Source: Theocolax elegans (lineage: Eukaryota; Arthropoda; Insecta; Hymenoptera; Cerocephalidae). Taken from it: 64,000 bases of DNA. The notes under the pieces were generated by a model. The model saw only the letters and a list, made by a program, of their open reading frames with translations, was not told where the DNA came from and searched no databases. The position numbers were made by a program, and so were the translations under genes. Position 1 is the first letter of the stretch; the number at the start of each line of letters is the position of its first letter. Shown here piece after piece: positions 51,601 to 64,000 of the stretch. The stretch spans positions 59,044,910 to 59,108,909 of the forward strand of contig CM047431.1 in NCBI GenBank assembly GCA_026168455.1, written 5' to 3'.

Positions 51601-54600
51601 GCCATAGCCGGGGGGATTGAATTCACATGCATTTTTACACGTATAAACACGTATAAACGGGCTAAGAAGTCCAAATTTTCAAATTTTTAGATTTCGTGCC
51701 ATAGCCGGGTGTATTGAATTCACACGTATTTTCACACGTATAAACACGTATAAACAAGCAAAGAAGTCCAAATTTTCAAATTTTTAGATTTCGTTCCATA
51801 GCCGATGGGATAGAATTCACATGCATTTTTACATGTCTGATCGCGTATAAACCGGCTAAGAAGTCCAAATTTTCAAATTTTTAGATTTCGTTCCATAGCC
51901 GGGGGGATTGAATTTAAATACATTTTTACACATACAAACACGTTTAAACAACCTAAGAAGTTCATATTTTCAAATTTTTAGATTACGTGCCTTAGCCGGG
52001 GGGATAGAATTTTAATGATATTTTACACGTATAAACAGGTATAAACGAGCTAAGAAGTCCTTATTTTCAAATTTTTAGATTTCGTTCCACAGCCGGGGGG
52101 ATAGAAATCACATGCATTTTTACACGTATAAACACGTATAAACCGGCTAAGAAGTCCAAATTTTCAAATTTTTAGATTTCGTTCCATAGCCGGGGAGATT
52201 GAATTTAAATACATTTTTACACGTACAAACACGTTTAAACAAGCAAAGAAGTTCAAATTTTCAAATTTTAAGATTTCGTGCCATAGCCGGGGGGATTGAA
52301 TTCTCATGCATTTTTACACGTATAAACACGTATAAACGGGCTAAGATGTCCAAATTTTCAAATTTTTAGATTTCGTGACATAGCCGGGTGTATTGAATTC
52401 ACACGTATTTTTACACGTATAAACACGTATAAACCGGCTAAGAAGTCCAAATTTTCAAATTTTTAGATTTCGTTCCATAGCCGGGGGGATAGAATTTAAA
52501 TACATTTTTACACATACAAACACGTTTATACAACCTAAGAAGTTCAAATTTTCAAATTTTTAGATTACGTGCCTTAGCCGGGAGGATAGAATTTTAATGA
52601 TATTTTACACGTATAAACAGGTATAAACGAGCTAAGAAGTCCAAATTTTCAAATTTTTAGATTTTTTTCCACAGCCGGGGGGATAGAAATCACACGCATT
52701 TTTACACGTATAAACACGTATAAACCGGCTAAGAAGTCCAAATTTTCAAATTTTTAGATTTCGTTCCATAGCCGGGGGGATTGAATTTAACTACATTTTT
52801 ACACGTACAAACACGTATAAACCAGCTAAAAAGTCCAAATATTCAAATTTTAGATTTCGTTCCAAAGCAGGGGGGATTGAATTCAAATGAAATTTTACAC
52901 GTACATACACTTATAAACCAGCTATGAAGTCCAAATTTTCAAATTTTTAGATTTCGTGCCATAGCCGGGGGGATTGAATTCACATGCATTTTTACACGTA
53001 TAAACACGAATAAACCGGCTAAGAAGTCCAAATTTTGAAATTTTTAGATTTCGTTCCATAGCCGGGGGGATTGAATTTAAATACATTTTTACACATACAA
53101 ACACGTATAAACGGGCTAAGAAGTCCAAATTTTCAAATTTTTAGATTTCGTGCCATAGCCGGGTGTATTGAATTCACACGTAATTTTACACGTATAAACA
53201 CGTATAAACAAGCAAAGAAGTCCAAATTTTCAAATTTTTAGATTTCGTTCCATAGCCAGGGGTATTTAATTCACATGCATTTTTACATGTATGATCACGT
53301 ATAAACCGGCTTAGAAGTCCAAATTTTCAAATTTTTAGATTTCGTTCCGTAGCCGGGGATATTTAAATCACATGCATTTTTACATGTCTGATCGCGTATA
53401 AACCGGCTAAGAAGTCCAAATTTGCAAATTTTTAGATTTCGTTCCATAGCCGGGGGGATTGTATTCACATTCATTTTTACACGTATAAACACGTATAAAC
53501 AAGCAAAGAAGTCCAAATTTTCATATTTTTAGATTTCGTTCCATAGCCGATGGGATAGAATTCACATGCTTTTTTCACGTATAAATACGTATAAACCTGC
53601 TAAGAAGTCCAAATTTTCAAATTTTTAGATTCCGTTCCATAGCGTGGGGGATTGAATTCACATGCATTTTTACACGTATAAACACGTACAAACCTGCTAA
53701 GAAGTCCAAATTTTCAAATTTTTTAGATTTCGTGCCATAGCCGGGGGGATTGAATTCACATGCATTTTTACACGTATAAACACGTATATACCGGCTAAGA
53801 AGTCCAAATTTTCAAATTTTTAGATTTCGTTCCATAGCCGGGGGGATTGATTTTAAATACATTTTTACACGTACAAACACGTTTAAACAAGCTAAGAATT
53901 TCAAATTTTCAAATTTTTAGATTTCGTGCCATAGCCGGGGGGATTGAGTTCACATGCATTTTTACACATATAAACACGTATAAACAAGCTAAAAAGTCCA
54001 AATTTTCAAATTTTTAGATTTCGTGCCATAGCCGGTGGGATTGAATTCAAATACATTTTTACACGAGTAGACACGCATAAACCGGGTTAGAAGTCCAAAT
54101 TTTCAAATTTTTTAGATTTCGTGCCATAGGCGGGGGGATTGAATTCACATGCATTTTTACATGTCTGATCGCGTATAAACCGGCTAACAAGTCCAAATTT
54201 GCAAAATTTAGATTTCGTTCCATAGCGTGGGGGATTGAATTCACATGCATTTTTACACGTATAAACACGTATAAACAAGCAAAGAAGTCCAAATTTTCAA
54301 ATTTTTTAGATTTCGTTCCATAGCGTGGGGGATTGAATTCACATGCATTTTTACACGTATAAACACGTATAAACCTGCTAAGAAGTCCAAATTTTCAAAT
54401 TTTTTAGATTTCGTGCCATAGCCGGGGGGATTGAATTCACATGCATTTTTACACGTATAAACACGTATAAACGGGCTAAGAAGTCCAATTTTTCAAATTT
54501 TTAGATTTCGTGCCATAGCCGGGTGTATTTAATTCACACGTATTTTTACACGTATAAACACGTATAAACAAGCAAAGAAGTCCAAATTTTCAAATTTTAG

Positions 54601-57600
54601 ATTTCGTTCCATAGCCGATGGGATAGAATTCACATGCATTTTTACATGTCTGATCGCGTATAAACCGGCTAAGAAGTCCAAATTTTCAAATTTTTAGATT
54701 TCGTTCCATAGCCGGGGGGATTGAATTTAAATACATTTTTACAAATACAAACACGTTTAAACAACCTAAGAAGTTCATATTTTCAAATTTTTAGATTACG
54801 TGCCTTAGCCGGGGGGATAGAATTTTAATGATATTTTACACGTATAAACAGGTATAAACGAGCTAAGAAGTCCAAATTTTCAAATTTTTAGATTTCGTTC
54901 CACAGCCGGGGGGATAGAAATCACATGCATTTTTACACGTATAAACACGTATAAACCGGCTAAGAAGTCCAAATTTTCAAATTTTTAGATTTCGTTCCAT
55001 AGCCGGGGAGATTGAATTTAAATACATTTTTACACGTACAAACACGTTTAAACAAGCAAAGAAGTTCAAATTTTCAAATTTTAAGATTTCGTGCCATAGC
55101 CGGGGGGATTGAATTCTCATGCATTTTTACACGTATAAACACGTATAAACCGGCTAAGAAGTCCAAATTTTCAAATTTTTAGATTTCGTTCCATAGCCGG
55201 GGGGATTGAATTTAAATACATTTTTACACATACAAACACGTTTAAACAACCTAAGAAGTTCAAATTTTCAAATTTTTAGATTACGTGCCTTAGCCGGGAG
55301 GATAGAATTTAATGATATTTTACACGTATAAACAGGTATAAACGAGCTAAGAAGTCCAAATTTTCAAATTTTTAGATTTTTTTCCACAGCCGGGGGGATA
55401 GAAATCACACGCATTTTTACACGTATAAACACGTATAAACCGGCTAAGAAGTCCAAATTTTCAAATTTTTAGATTTCGTTCCATAGCCGGGGGGATTGAA
55501 TTTAACTACATTTTTACACGTACAAACACGTATAAACCAGCTAAAAAGTCCAAACATTCAAATTTTTAGATTTCGTTCCAAAGCGGGGGGGATTGAATTC
55601 AAATGAAATTTTACACGTACATACACTTATAAACCAGCTATGAAGTCCAAATTTTCAAATTTTTAGATTTCGTGCCATAGCCGGGGGGATTGAATTCACA
55701 TGCATTTTTACACGTATAAACACGAATAAACCGGCTAAGAAGTCCAAATTTTGAAATTTTTAGATTTCGTTCCATAGCCGGGGGGATTGAATTTAAATAC
55801 ATTTTTACACATACAAACACGTATAAACGGGCTAAGAAGTCCAAATTTTCAAATTTTTAGATTTCGTGCCATAGCCGGGTGTATTGAATTCACACGTAAT
55901 TTTACACGTATAAACACGTATAAACAAGCAAAGAAGTCCAAATTTTCAAATTTTTAGATTTCGTTCCATAGCCAGGGGTATTTAATTCACATGCATTTTT
56001 ACATGTATGATCACGTATAAACCGGCTTAGAAGTCCAAATTTTCAAATTTTTAGATTTCGTTCCGTAGCCGGGGATATTTAAATCACATGCATTTTTACA
56101 TGTCTGATCGCGTATAAACCGGCTAAGAAGTCCAAATTTTGAAATTTTTAGATTTCGTTCCATAGCCGGGGGGATTGAATTTAAATACATTTTTACACAT
56201 ACAAACACGTATAAACGGGCTAAGAAGTCCAAATTTTCAAATTTTTAGATTTCGTGCCATAGCCGGGTGTATTGAATTCACACGTAATTTTACACGTATA
56301 AACACGTATAAACAAGCAAAGAAGTCCAAATTTTCAAATTTTTAGATTTCGTTCCATAGCCAGGGGTATTTAATTCACATGCATTTTTACATGTATGATC
56401 ACGTATAACCGGCTTAGAAGTCCAAATTTTCAAATTTTTAGATTTCGTTCCGTAGCCGGGGATATTTAAATCACATGCATTTTTACATGTCTGATCGCGT
56501 ATAAACCGGCTAAGAAGTCCAAATTTGCAAATTTTTAGATTTCGTTCCATAGCCGGGGGGATTGTATTCACATTCATTTTTACACGTATAAACACGTATA
56601 AACAAGCAAAGAAGTCCAAATTTTCATATTTTTAGATTTCGTTCCATAGCCGATGGGATAGAATTCACATGCTTTTTTCACGTATAAATACGTATAAACC
56701 TGCTAAGAAGTCCAAATTTTCAAATTTTTAGATTCCGTTCCATAGCCGGGGGGATTGAATTCACATGCATTTTTACATGTACAAACACGTAAAAACCGGG
56801 TTAGATGTCCAAATTTTCAAATTTCTACATATCGTTCCATAGCCAGGGGTATTTAATTCACATGCATTTTTACATGTATGATCACGTATAAACCGGCTTA
56901 GAAGTCCAAATTTTCAAATTTTTAGATTTCGTTCCGTAGCCGGGCATATTTAAATCACATGCATTTTTACATGTATAAACACGTATATACCGGCTAAGAA
57001 GTCCAAATTTTCAAATTTTTAGATTTCGTTCCATAGACGGGGGGATTGAATTCACATGCATTTTTACATGTACAAACACGTAAAACCGGGTTAGAAGACC
57101 AAACTTTTAAATTTTTAGATTTCGTGCCGTAGCCGGGTGTATTGAATTCACATGCATTTGTACACATATAAACACGTATAAACAAGCTAAGAAGTCCAAA
57201 TTTTCAAATTTTTAGATTTCGTCCATAGCCGGGGGTATTTAATTCACATGCATTTTTACATGTATAAACACGTATAAACAAGCTAAGAAGTCCAACTTTC
57301 CAAATTTTTAAATTTCGTGCCATAGCCGGGGGGATTGAATTCACATGCATTTTTAAACGTATAAACACGTATAAACCGGCTAAGAAGTCCAAATTTTGAA
57401 ATTTTTAGATTTGTTCCATAGCCGGGGGGATTGAATTTAAATGAAATTTTACACGTACATACACTTATAAACCAGCTATGAAGTCCAAATTTTCAAATTT
57501 TTAGATTCCGTTCCATAGCGTGGGGGATTGAATTCACATGCATTTTTACACGTATAAACACGTACAAACCTGCTAAGAAGTCCAAATTTTCAAATTTTTT

Positions 57601-60600
57601 AGATTTCGTGCCATAGCCGGGGGGATTGAATTCACATGCATTTTTACACGTATAAACACGTATATACCGGCTAAGAAGTCCAAATTTTCAAATTTTTAGA
57701 TTTCGTTCCATAGCCGGGGGGATTGATTTTAAATACATTTTTACACGTACAAACACGTTTAAACAAGCTAAGAATTTCAAATTTTCAAATTTTTAGATTT
57801 CGTGCCATAGCCGGGGGGATTGAGTTCACATGCATTTTTACACATATAAACACGTATAAACAAGCTAAGAAGTCCAAATTTTTAGATTTCGTGCCATAGC
57901 CGGTGGGATTGAATTCAAATACATTTTTACACGAGTAGACACGCATAAACCGGGTTAGAAGTCCAAATTTTCAAAGTTTTTTAGATTTCGTGCCATAGGC
58001 GGGGGGATTGAATTCACATGCATTTTTACATGTCTGATCGCGTATAAACCGGCTAACAAGTCCAAATTTGCAAAATTTAGATTTCGTTCCATAGCGTGGG
58101 GGATTGAATTCACATGCATTTTTACACGTATAAACACGTATAAACAAGCAAAGAAGTCCAAATTTTCAAATTTTTTAGATTTCGTTCCATAGCGTGGGGG
58201 ATTGAATTCACATGCATTTTTACATGTACAAACACGTAAAAACCGGGTTAGATGTCCAAATTTTCAAATTTCTACATATCGTTCCATAGCCGGGGGGATT
58301 GAATTCACATGCATTTTTACACGTATAAACACGTATAAACGGGCTAAGAAGTCCAAATTTTCAAATTTTTAGATTTCGTGCCATAGCCGGGTGTATTGAA
58401 TTCACACGTATTTTTACACGTATAAACACGTATAAACAAGCAAAGAAGTCCAAATTTTCAAATATTTAGATTTCGTTCCATAGCCGATGGGATAGAATTC
58501 ACATGCATTTTTACATGTCTGATCGCGTATAAACCGGCTAAGAAGTCCAAATTTTCAAATTTTTAGATTTCGTTCCATAGCCGGGGGGATTGAATTTAAA
58601 TACATTTTTACACATACAAACACGGTTAAACAACCTAAGAAGTTCATATTTTCAAATTTTTAGATTACGTGCCTTAGCCGGGGGGATAGAATTTTAATGA
58701 TATTTTACACGTATAAACAGGTATAAACGAGCTAAGAAGTCCAAATTTTCAAATTTTTAGATTTCGTTCCACAGCCGGGGGGATAGAAATCACATGCATT
58801 TTTACACGTATAAACACGTATAAGCCGGCTAAGAAGTCCAACTTTTCAAATTTTTAGATTTCGTTCCATAGCCGGGGAGATTGAATTTAAATACATTTTT
58901 ACACGTACAAACACGTTTAAACAAGCAAAGAAGTTCAAATTTTCAAATTTTAAGATTTCGTGCCATAGCCGGGGGGATTGAATTCTCATGCATTTTTACA
59001 CGTATAAACACGTATAAACGGGCTAAGATGTCCAAATTTTCAAATTTTTAGATTTCGTGACATAGCCGGGTGTATTGAATTCACACGTATTTTTACACGT
59101 ATAAACACGTATAAACCGGCTAAGAAGTCCAAATTTTCAAATTTTTAGATTTCGTTCCATAGCCGGGGGGATTGAATTTAAATACATTTTTACACATACA
59201 AACACGTTTAAACAACCTAAGAAGTTCAAATTTTCAAATTTTTAGATTACGTGCCTTAGCCGGGAGGATAGAATTTTAATGATATTTTACACGTATAAAC
59301 AGGTATAAACGAGCTAAGAAGTCCAAATTTTCAAATTTTTAGATTTTTTTCCACAGCCGGGGGGATAGAAATCACACGCATTTTTACACGTATAAACACG
59401 TATAAACCGGCTAAGAAGTCCAAATTTTCAAATTTTTAGATTTCGTTCCATAGCCGGGGGGATTGAATTTAACTACATTTTTACACGTACAAACACGTAT
59501 AAACCAGCTAAAAAGTCCAAATATTCAAATTTTTAGATTTCGTTCCAAAGCAGGGGGATTGAATTCAAATGAAATTTTACAACGTACATACACTTATAAA
59601 CCAGCTATGAAGTCCAAATTTTCAAATTTTTAGATTTCGTGCCATAGCCGGGGGGATTGAATTCACATGCATTTTTACACGTATAAACACGAATAAACCG
59701 GCTAAGAAGTCCAAATTTTGAAATTTTTAGATTTCGTTCCATAGCCGGGGGGATTGAATTTAAATACATTTTTACACATACAAACACGTATAAACGGGCT
59801 AAGAAGTCCAAATTTTCAAATTTTTAGATTTCGTGCCATAGCCGGGTGTATTGAATTCACACGTAATTTTACACGTATAAACACGTATAAACAAGCAAAG
59901 AAGTCCAAATTTTCAAATTTTTAGATTTCGTTCCGTAGCCGGGGATATTTAAATCACATGCATTTTTACATGTCTGATCGCGTATAAACCGGCTAAGAAG
60001 TCCAAATTTGCAAATTTTTAGATTTCGTTCCATAGCCGGGGGGATTGTATTCACATTCATTTTTACACGTATAAACACGTATAAACAAGCAAAGTAGTCC
60101 AAATTTTCATATTTTTAGATTTCGTTCCATAGCCGATGGGATAGAATTCACATGCTTTTTTCACGTATAAATACGTATAAACCTGCTAAGAAGTCCAAAT
60201 TTTCAAATTTTTAGATTCCGTTCCATAGCCGGGGGGATTGAATTCACATGCATTTTTACATGTACAAACACGTAAAAACCGGGTTAGATGTCCAAATTTT
60301 CAAATTTCTACATATCGTTCCATAGCCAGGGTATTTAATTCACATGCATTTTTACATGTATGATCACGTATAAACCGGCTTAGAAGTCCAAATTTTCAAA
60401 TTTTTAGATTTCGTTCCGTAGCCGGGCATATTTAAATCACATGCATTTTTACATGTATAAACACGTATATACCGGCTAAGAAGTCCAAATTTTCAAATTT
60501 TTAGATTTCGTTCCATAGACGGGGGGATTGAATTCACATGCATTTTTACATGTACAAACACGTAAAAACCGGGTTAGAAGACCAAACTTTTAAATTTTTA

Positions 60601-63600
60601 GATTTCGTGCCGTAGCCGGGTGTATTGAATTCACATGCATTTGTACACATATAAACACGTATAAACAAGCTAAGAAGTCCAAATTTTCACATTTTAGATT
60701 TCGTCCATAGCCGGGGGTATTTAATTCACATGCATTTTTACATGTATAAACGCGTATAAACAAGCTAAGAAGTCCAACTTTCCAAATTTTTAAATTTTGT
60801 GCCATAGACGGGGGGATTGAATTCACATGCATTTTTAAACGTATAAACACGTATAAACCGGCTAAGAAGTCCAAATTTTGAAATTTTTAGATTTGTTCCA
60901 TAGCCGGGGGGATTGAATTTAAATGAAATTTTACACGTACATACACTTATAAACCAGCTATGAAGTCCAAATTTTCAAATTTTTAGATTCCGTTCCATAG
61001 CGTGGGGGATTGAATTCACATGCATTTTTACACGTATAAACACGTACAAACCTGCTAAGAAGTCCAAATTTTCAAATTTTTAGATTTCGTGCCATAGCCG
61101 GGGGGATTGAATTCACATGCATTTTACACGTATAAACACGTATATACCGGCTAGAAGTCCAAATTTTCAAATTTTTAGATTTCGTTCCATAGCCGGGGGG
61201 ATTGATTTTAAATACATTTTTACACGTACAAACACGTTTAAACAAGCTAAGAATTTCAAATTTTCAAATTTAGATTTCGTGCCTAGCCGTGGGATTGAAG
61301 TTCACTGCATTGTTACACATATAAACCGTATAAACAAGCTAAAGTCGCCGGGGGGATTGAGTTCACATGCATTTTTACACATATAAACACGTATAAACAA
61401 GCTAAGAAGTCCAAATTTTCAAATTTTTAGATTTCGTGCCATAGCCGGTGGGATTGAATTCAAATACATTTTTACACGAGTAGACACGCATAAACCGGGT
61501 TAGAAGTCCAAATTTTCAAATTTTTTAGATTTCGTGCCATAGGCGGGGGGATTGAATTCACATGCATTTTTACATGTCTGATCGCGTATAAACCGGCTAA
61601 CAAGTCCAAATTTGCAAAATTTAGATTTCGTTCCATAGCGTGGGGGATTGAATTCACATGCATTTTTACACGTATAAACACGTATAAACAAGCAAAGAAG
61701 TCCAAATTTTCAAATTTTTTAGATTTCGTTCCATAGCGTGGGGGATTGAATTCACATGCATTTTTACACGTATAAACACGTATAAACCTGCTAAGAAGTC
61801 CAAATTTTCAAATTTTTTAGATTTCGTGCCATAGCCGGGGGGATTGAATTCACATGCATTTTTACACGTATAAACACGTATAAACGGGCTAAGAAGTCCA
61901 AATTTTCAAATTTTTAGATTTCGTGCCATAGCCGGGTGTATTGAATTCACACGTATTTTTACACGTATAAACACGTATAAACAAGCAAAGAAGTCCAAAT
62001 TTTCAAATATTTAGATTTCGTTCCATAGCCGATGGGATAGAATTCACATGCATTTTTACATGTCTGATCGCGTATAAACCGGCTAAGAAGTCCAAATTTT
62101 CAAATTTTTAGATTTCGTTCCATAGCCGGGGGGATTGAATTTAAATACATTTTTACACATACAAACACGTTTAAACAACCTAAGAAGTTCATATTTTCAA
62201 ATTTTTAGATTACGTGCCTTAGCCGGGGGGATAGAATTTTAATGATATTTTACACGTATAAACAGGTATAAACGAGCTAAGAAGTCCAAATTTTCAAATT
62301 TTTAGATTTCGTTCCACAGCCGGGGGGATAGAAATCACATGCATTTTTACACGTATAAACACGTATAAACCGGCTAAGAAGTCCAAATTTTCAAATTTTT
62401 AGATTTCGTTCCATAGCCGGGGAGATTGAATTTAAATACATTTTTACACGTACAAACACGTTTAAACAAGCAAAGAAGTTCAAATTTTCAAATTTTAAGA
62501 TTTCGTGCCATAGCCGGGGGGATTGAATTCTCATGCATTTTTACACGTATAAACACGTATAAACGGGCTAAGATGTCCAAATTTTCAAATTTTTAGATTT
62601 CGTGACATAGCCGGGTGTATTGAATTCACACGTATTTTTACACGTATAAACACGTATAAACCGGCTAAGAAGTCCAAATTTTCAAATTTTTAGATTTCGT
62701 TCCATAGCCGGGGGGATTGAATTTAAATACATTTTTACACATACAAACACGTTTAAACAACCTAAGAAGTTCAAATTTTCAAATTTTTAGATTACGTGCC
62801 TTAGCCGGGAGGATAGAATTTTAATGATATTTTACACGTATAAACAGGTATAAACGAGCTAAGAAGTCCAAATTTTCAAATTTTTAGATTTTTTTCCACA
62901 GCCGGGGGGATAGAAATCACACGCATTTTTACACGTATAAACACGTATAAACCGGCTAAGAAGTCCAAATTTTCAAATTTTTAGATTTCGTTCCATAGCC
63001 GGGGGGATTGAATTTAACTACATTTTTACACGTACAAACACGTATAAACCAGCTAAAAAGTCCAAATATTCAAATTTTTAGATTTCGTTCCAAAGCAGGG
63101 GGGATTGAATTCAAATGAAATTTTACACGTACATACACTTATAAACCAGCTATGAAGTCCAAATTTTCAAATTTTTAGATTTCGTGCCATAGCCGGGGGG
63201 ATTGAATTCACATGCATTTTTACACGTATAAACACGAATAAACCGGCTAAGAAGTCCAAATTTTGAAATTTTTAGATTTCGTTCCATAGCCGGGGGGATT
63301 GAATTTAAATACATTTTTACACATACAAACACGTATAAACGGGCTAAGAAGTCCAAATTTTCAAATTTTTAGATTTCGTGCCATAGCCGGGTGTATTGAA
63401 TTCACACGTAATTTTACACGTATAAACACGTATAAACAAGCAAAGAAGTCCAAATTTTCAAATTTTTAGATTTCGTTCCATAGCCAGGGGTATTTAATTC
63501 ACATGCATTTTTACATGTATGATCACGTATAAACCGGCTTAGAAGTCCAAATTTTCAAATTTTTAGATTTCGTTCCGTAGCCGGGGATATTTAAATCACA

Positions 63601-64000
63601 TGCATTTTTACATGTCTGATCGCGTATAAACCGGCTAAGAAGTCCAAATTTGCAAATTTTTAGATTTCGTTCCATAGCCGGGGGGATTGTATTCACATTC
63701 ATTTTTACACGTATAAACACGTATAAACAAGCAAAGAAGTCCAAATTTTCATATTTTTAGATTTCGTTCCATAGCCGATGGGATAGAATTCACATGCTTT
63801 TTTCACGTATAAATACGTATAAACCTGCTAAGAAGTCCAAATTTTCAAATTTTTAGATTCCGTTCCCCATAGCCGGGGGGATTGAATTCACATGCATTTT
63901 TACATGTACAAACACGTAAAAACCGGGTTAGATGTCCAAATTTTCAAATTCCTACATATCGTTCCATAGCCAGGGGTATTTAATTCACATGCATTTTTAC
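45628..64000. repeat. Higher-order repeat of about 2.81 kb (29 monomers), six copies
   Basis: The unique marker CGAGTAGACACGCATAAACC occurs at 45628, 48438, 51250, 54064, 57932 and 61477, giving units of 2810, 2812, 2814, 3868 and 3545 bp plus a partial last unit. The middle units are nearly identical over their full length, far more alike than neighbouring monomers within a unit. The 3868-bp unit includes an internal 388-bp (four-monomer) tandem duplication: the CACGTAATTTTACACG variant is at about 55892 and 56280. It also has extra monomers near 56.7-57.5 kb, which recur in the following unit near 60.2-60.9 kb. Confidence 0.85.

Larger units (their letters stand above)
38192..64000. repeat. 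Satellite array, about 97-bp monomer, running past the window end
   Basis: About 265 head-to-tail monomers without interruption. The consensus starts AGAAGTCCAAATTTTCAAAT, continues TTTTAGATTTCGTTCCATAG, then CCGGGGGGATTGAATTCACA, TGCATTTTTACACGTATAAA, and ends CACGTATAAACCGGCTA. Most monomers carry an EcoRI site (GAATTC) followed by an NsiI site (ATGCAT). They also hold an internal 10-bp direct duplication (ACGTATAAAC twice) and a run of five to six G. Main variants are CGTTCC or CGTGCC, AATTTAAATACATT, AATTCTAATGATATT and TGTCTGATCGCG. Because 97 is not a multiple of 3, successive monomers are read in different frames and give repetitive short minus-strand open frames that are not genes. 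Confidence 0.97.

Noticed and set aside
38885..63744. Dozens of similar minus-strand open frames of 60-109 codons (MDFLA.., ..KNACEFNPPGYGTKSK..), possibly a protein family
   Set aside because: They coincide exactly with satellite monomers read in successive frames (97 bp is not a multiple of 3), start and stop at the same monomer positions, and have no independent gene signals.
38192..64000. CRISPR-like array, because of regular repeats
   Set aside because: The whole 97-bp unit is repeated with no unique spacers, and the surrounding genes are eukaryotic.

Overview
The window is AT-rich DNA from an animal nucleus, most likely an insect. It has spliced genes with GT-AG introns, short introns of about 60-350 bp, TA-rich intergenic DNA and many small palindromic transposons. 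Every recognised gene is a conserved animal gene. MPG and COG3 closely follow the vertebrate proteins in layout. A hymenopteran such as an ant, bee or wasp would fit, but that is inference only.

Layout. (1) 1-22 kb is gene-poor. I recognise the last coding exon of a P4-ATPase lipid flippase (ATP8A type, + strand, ending at 7931), so 1-7833 is probably intron of that gene. The rest holds short palindromic (MITE-like) elements, a 950-bp fold-back palindrome at 16266-17215, and a three-layer nest of mobile elements at 18451-19482. Two unassigned coding candidates lie at 15158-15272 and 21401-22104. (2) 22.3-37.5 kb is a compact gene cluster: a SMYD4-like SET/MYND methyltransferase (+), mitochondrial thioredoxin (+), a C7orf50/WKF-domain protein (-), MUS81 (+), COG3 (-) and MPG, the alkyladenine DNA glycosylase (+). 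C7orf50/MUS81 and COG3/MPG are head-to-head pairs. Thioredoxin/C7orf50 and MUS81/COG3 are tail-to-tail. These are housekeeping functions (protein methylation, mitochondrial redox, probable nucleolar function, recombination nuclease, Golgi tethering, base-excision repair) with no evident shared pathway. MUS81 and MPG both act in DNA repair. (3) 37.7-38.1 kb carries a poly(A)-tailed retroposon whose head contains an exact 26-bp piece of 5S rRNA. (4) From about 38.19 kb to the window end lies about 25.8 kb of uninterrupted tandem satellite with a monomer of about 97 bp. It is organised into higher-order repeats: 6-mer and 15-mer units near the gene side, then nearly identical units of about 2.81 kb (29 monomers), two of them expanded to 3.87 and 3.55 kb.

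The most interesting system is the satellite. Almost every monomer carries a conserved block that resembles the CENP-B box with a 2-bp longer spacer, and the array has the nested homogenisation pattern typical of centromeric DNA. The array begins about 0.7 kb downstream of the MPG stop codon. The MPG gene also holds a decayed tandem duplicate of its last exon. The many short minus-strand reading frames in the array come from the satellite monomer and are not genes.
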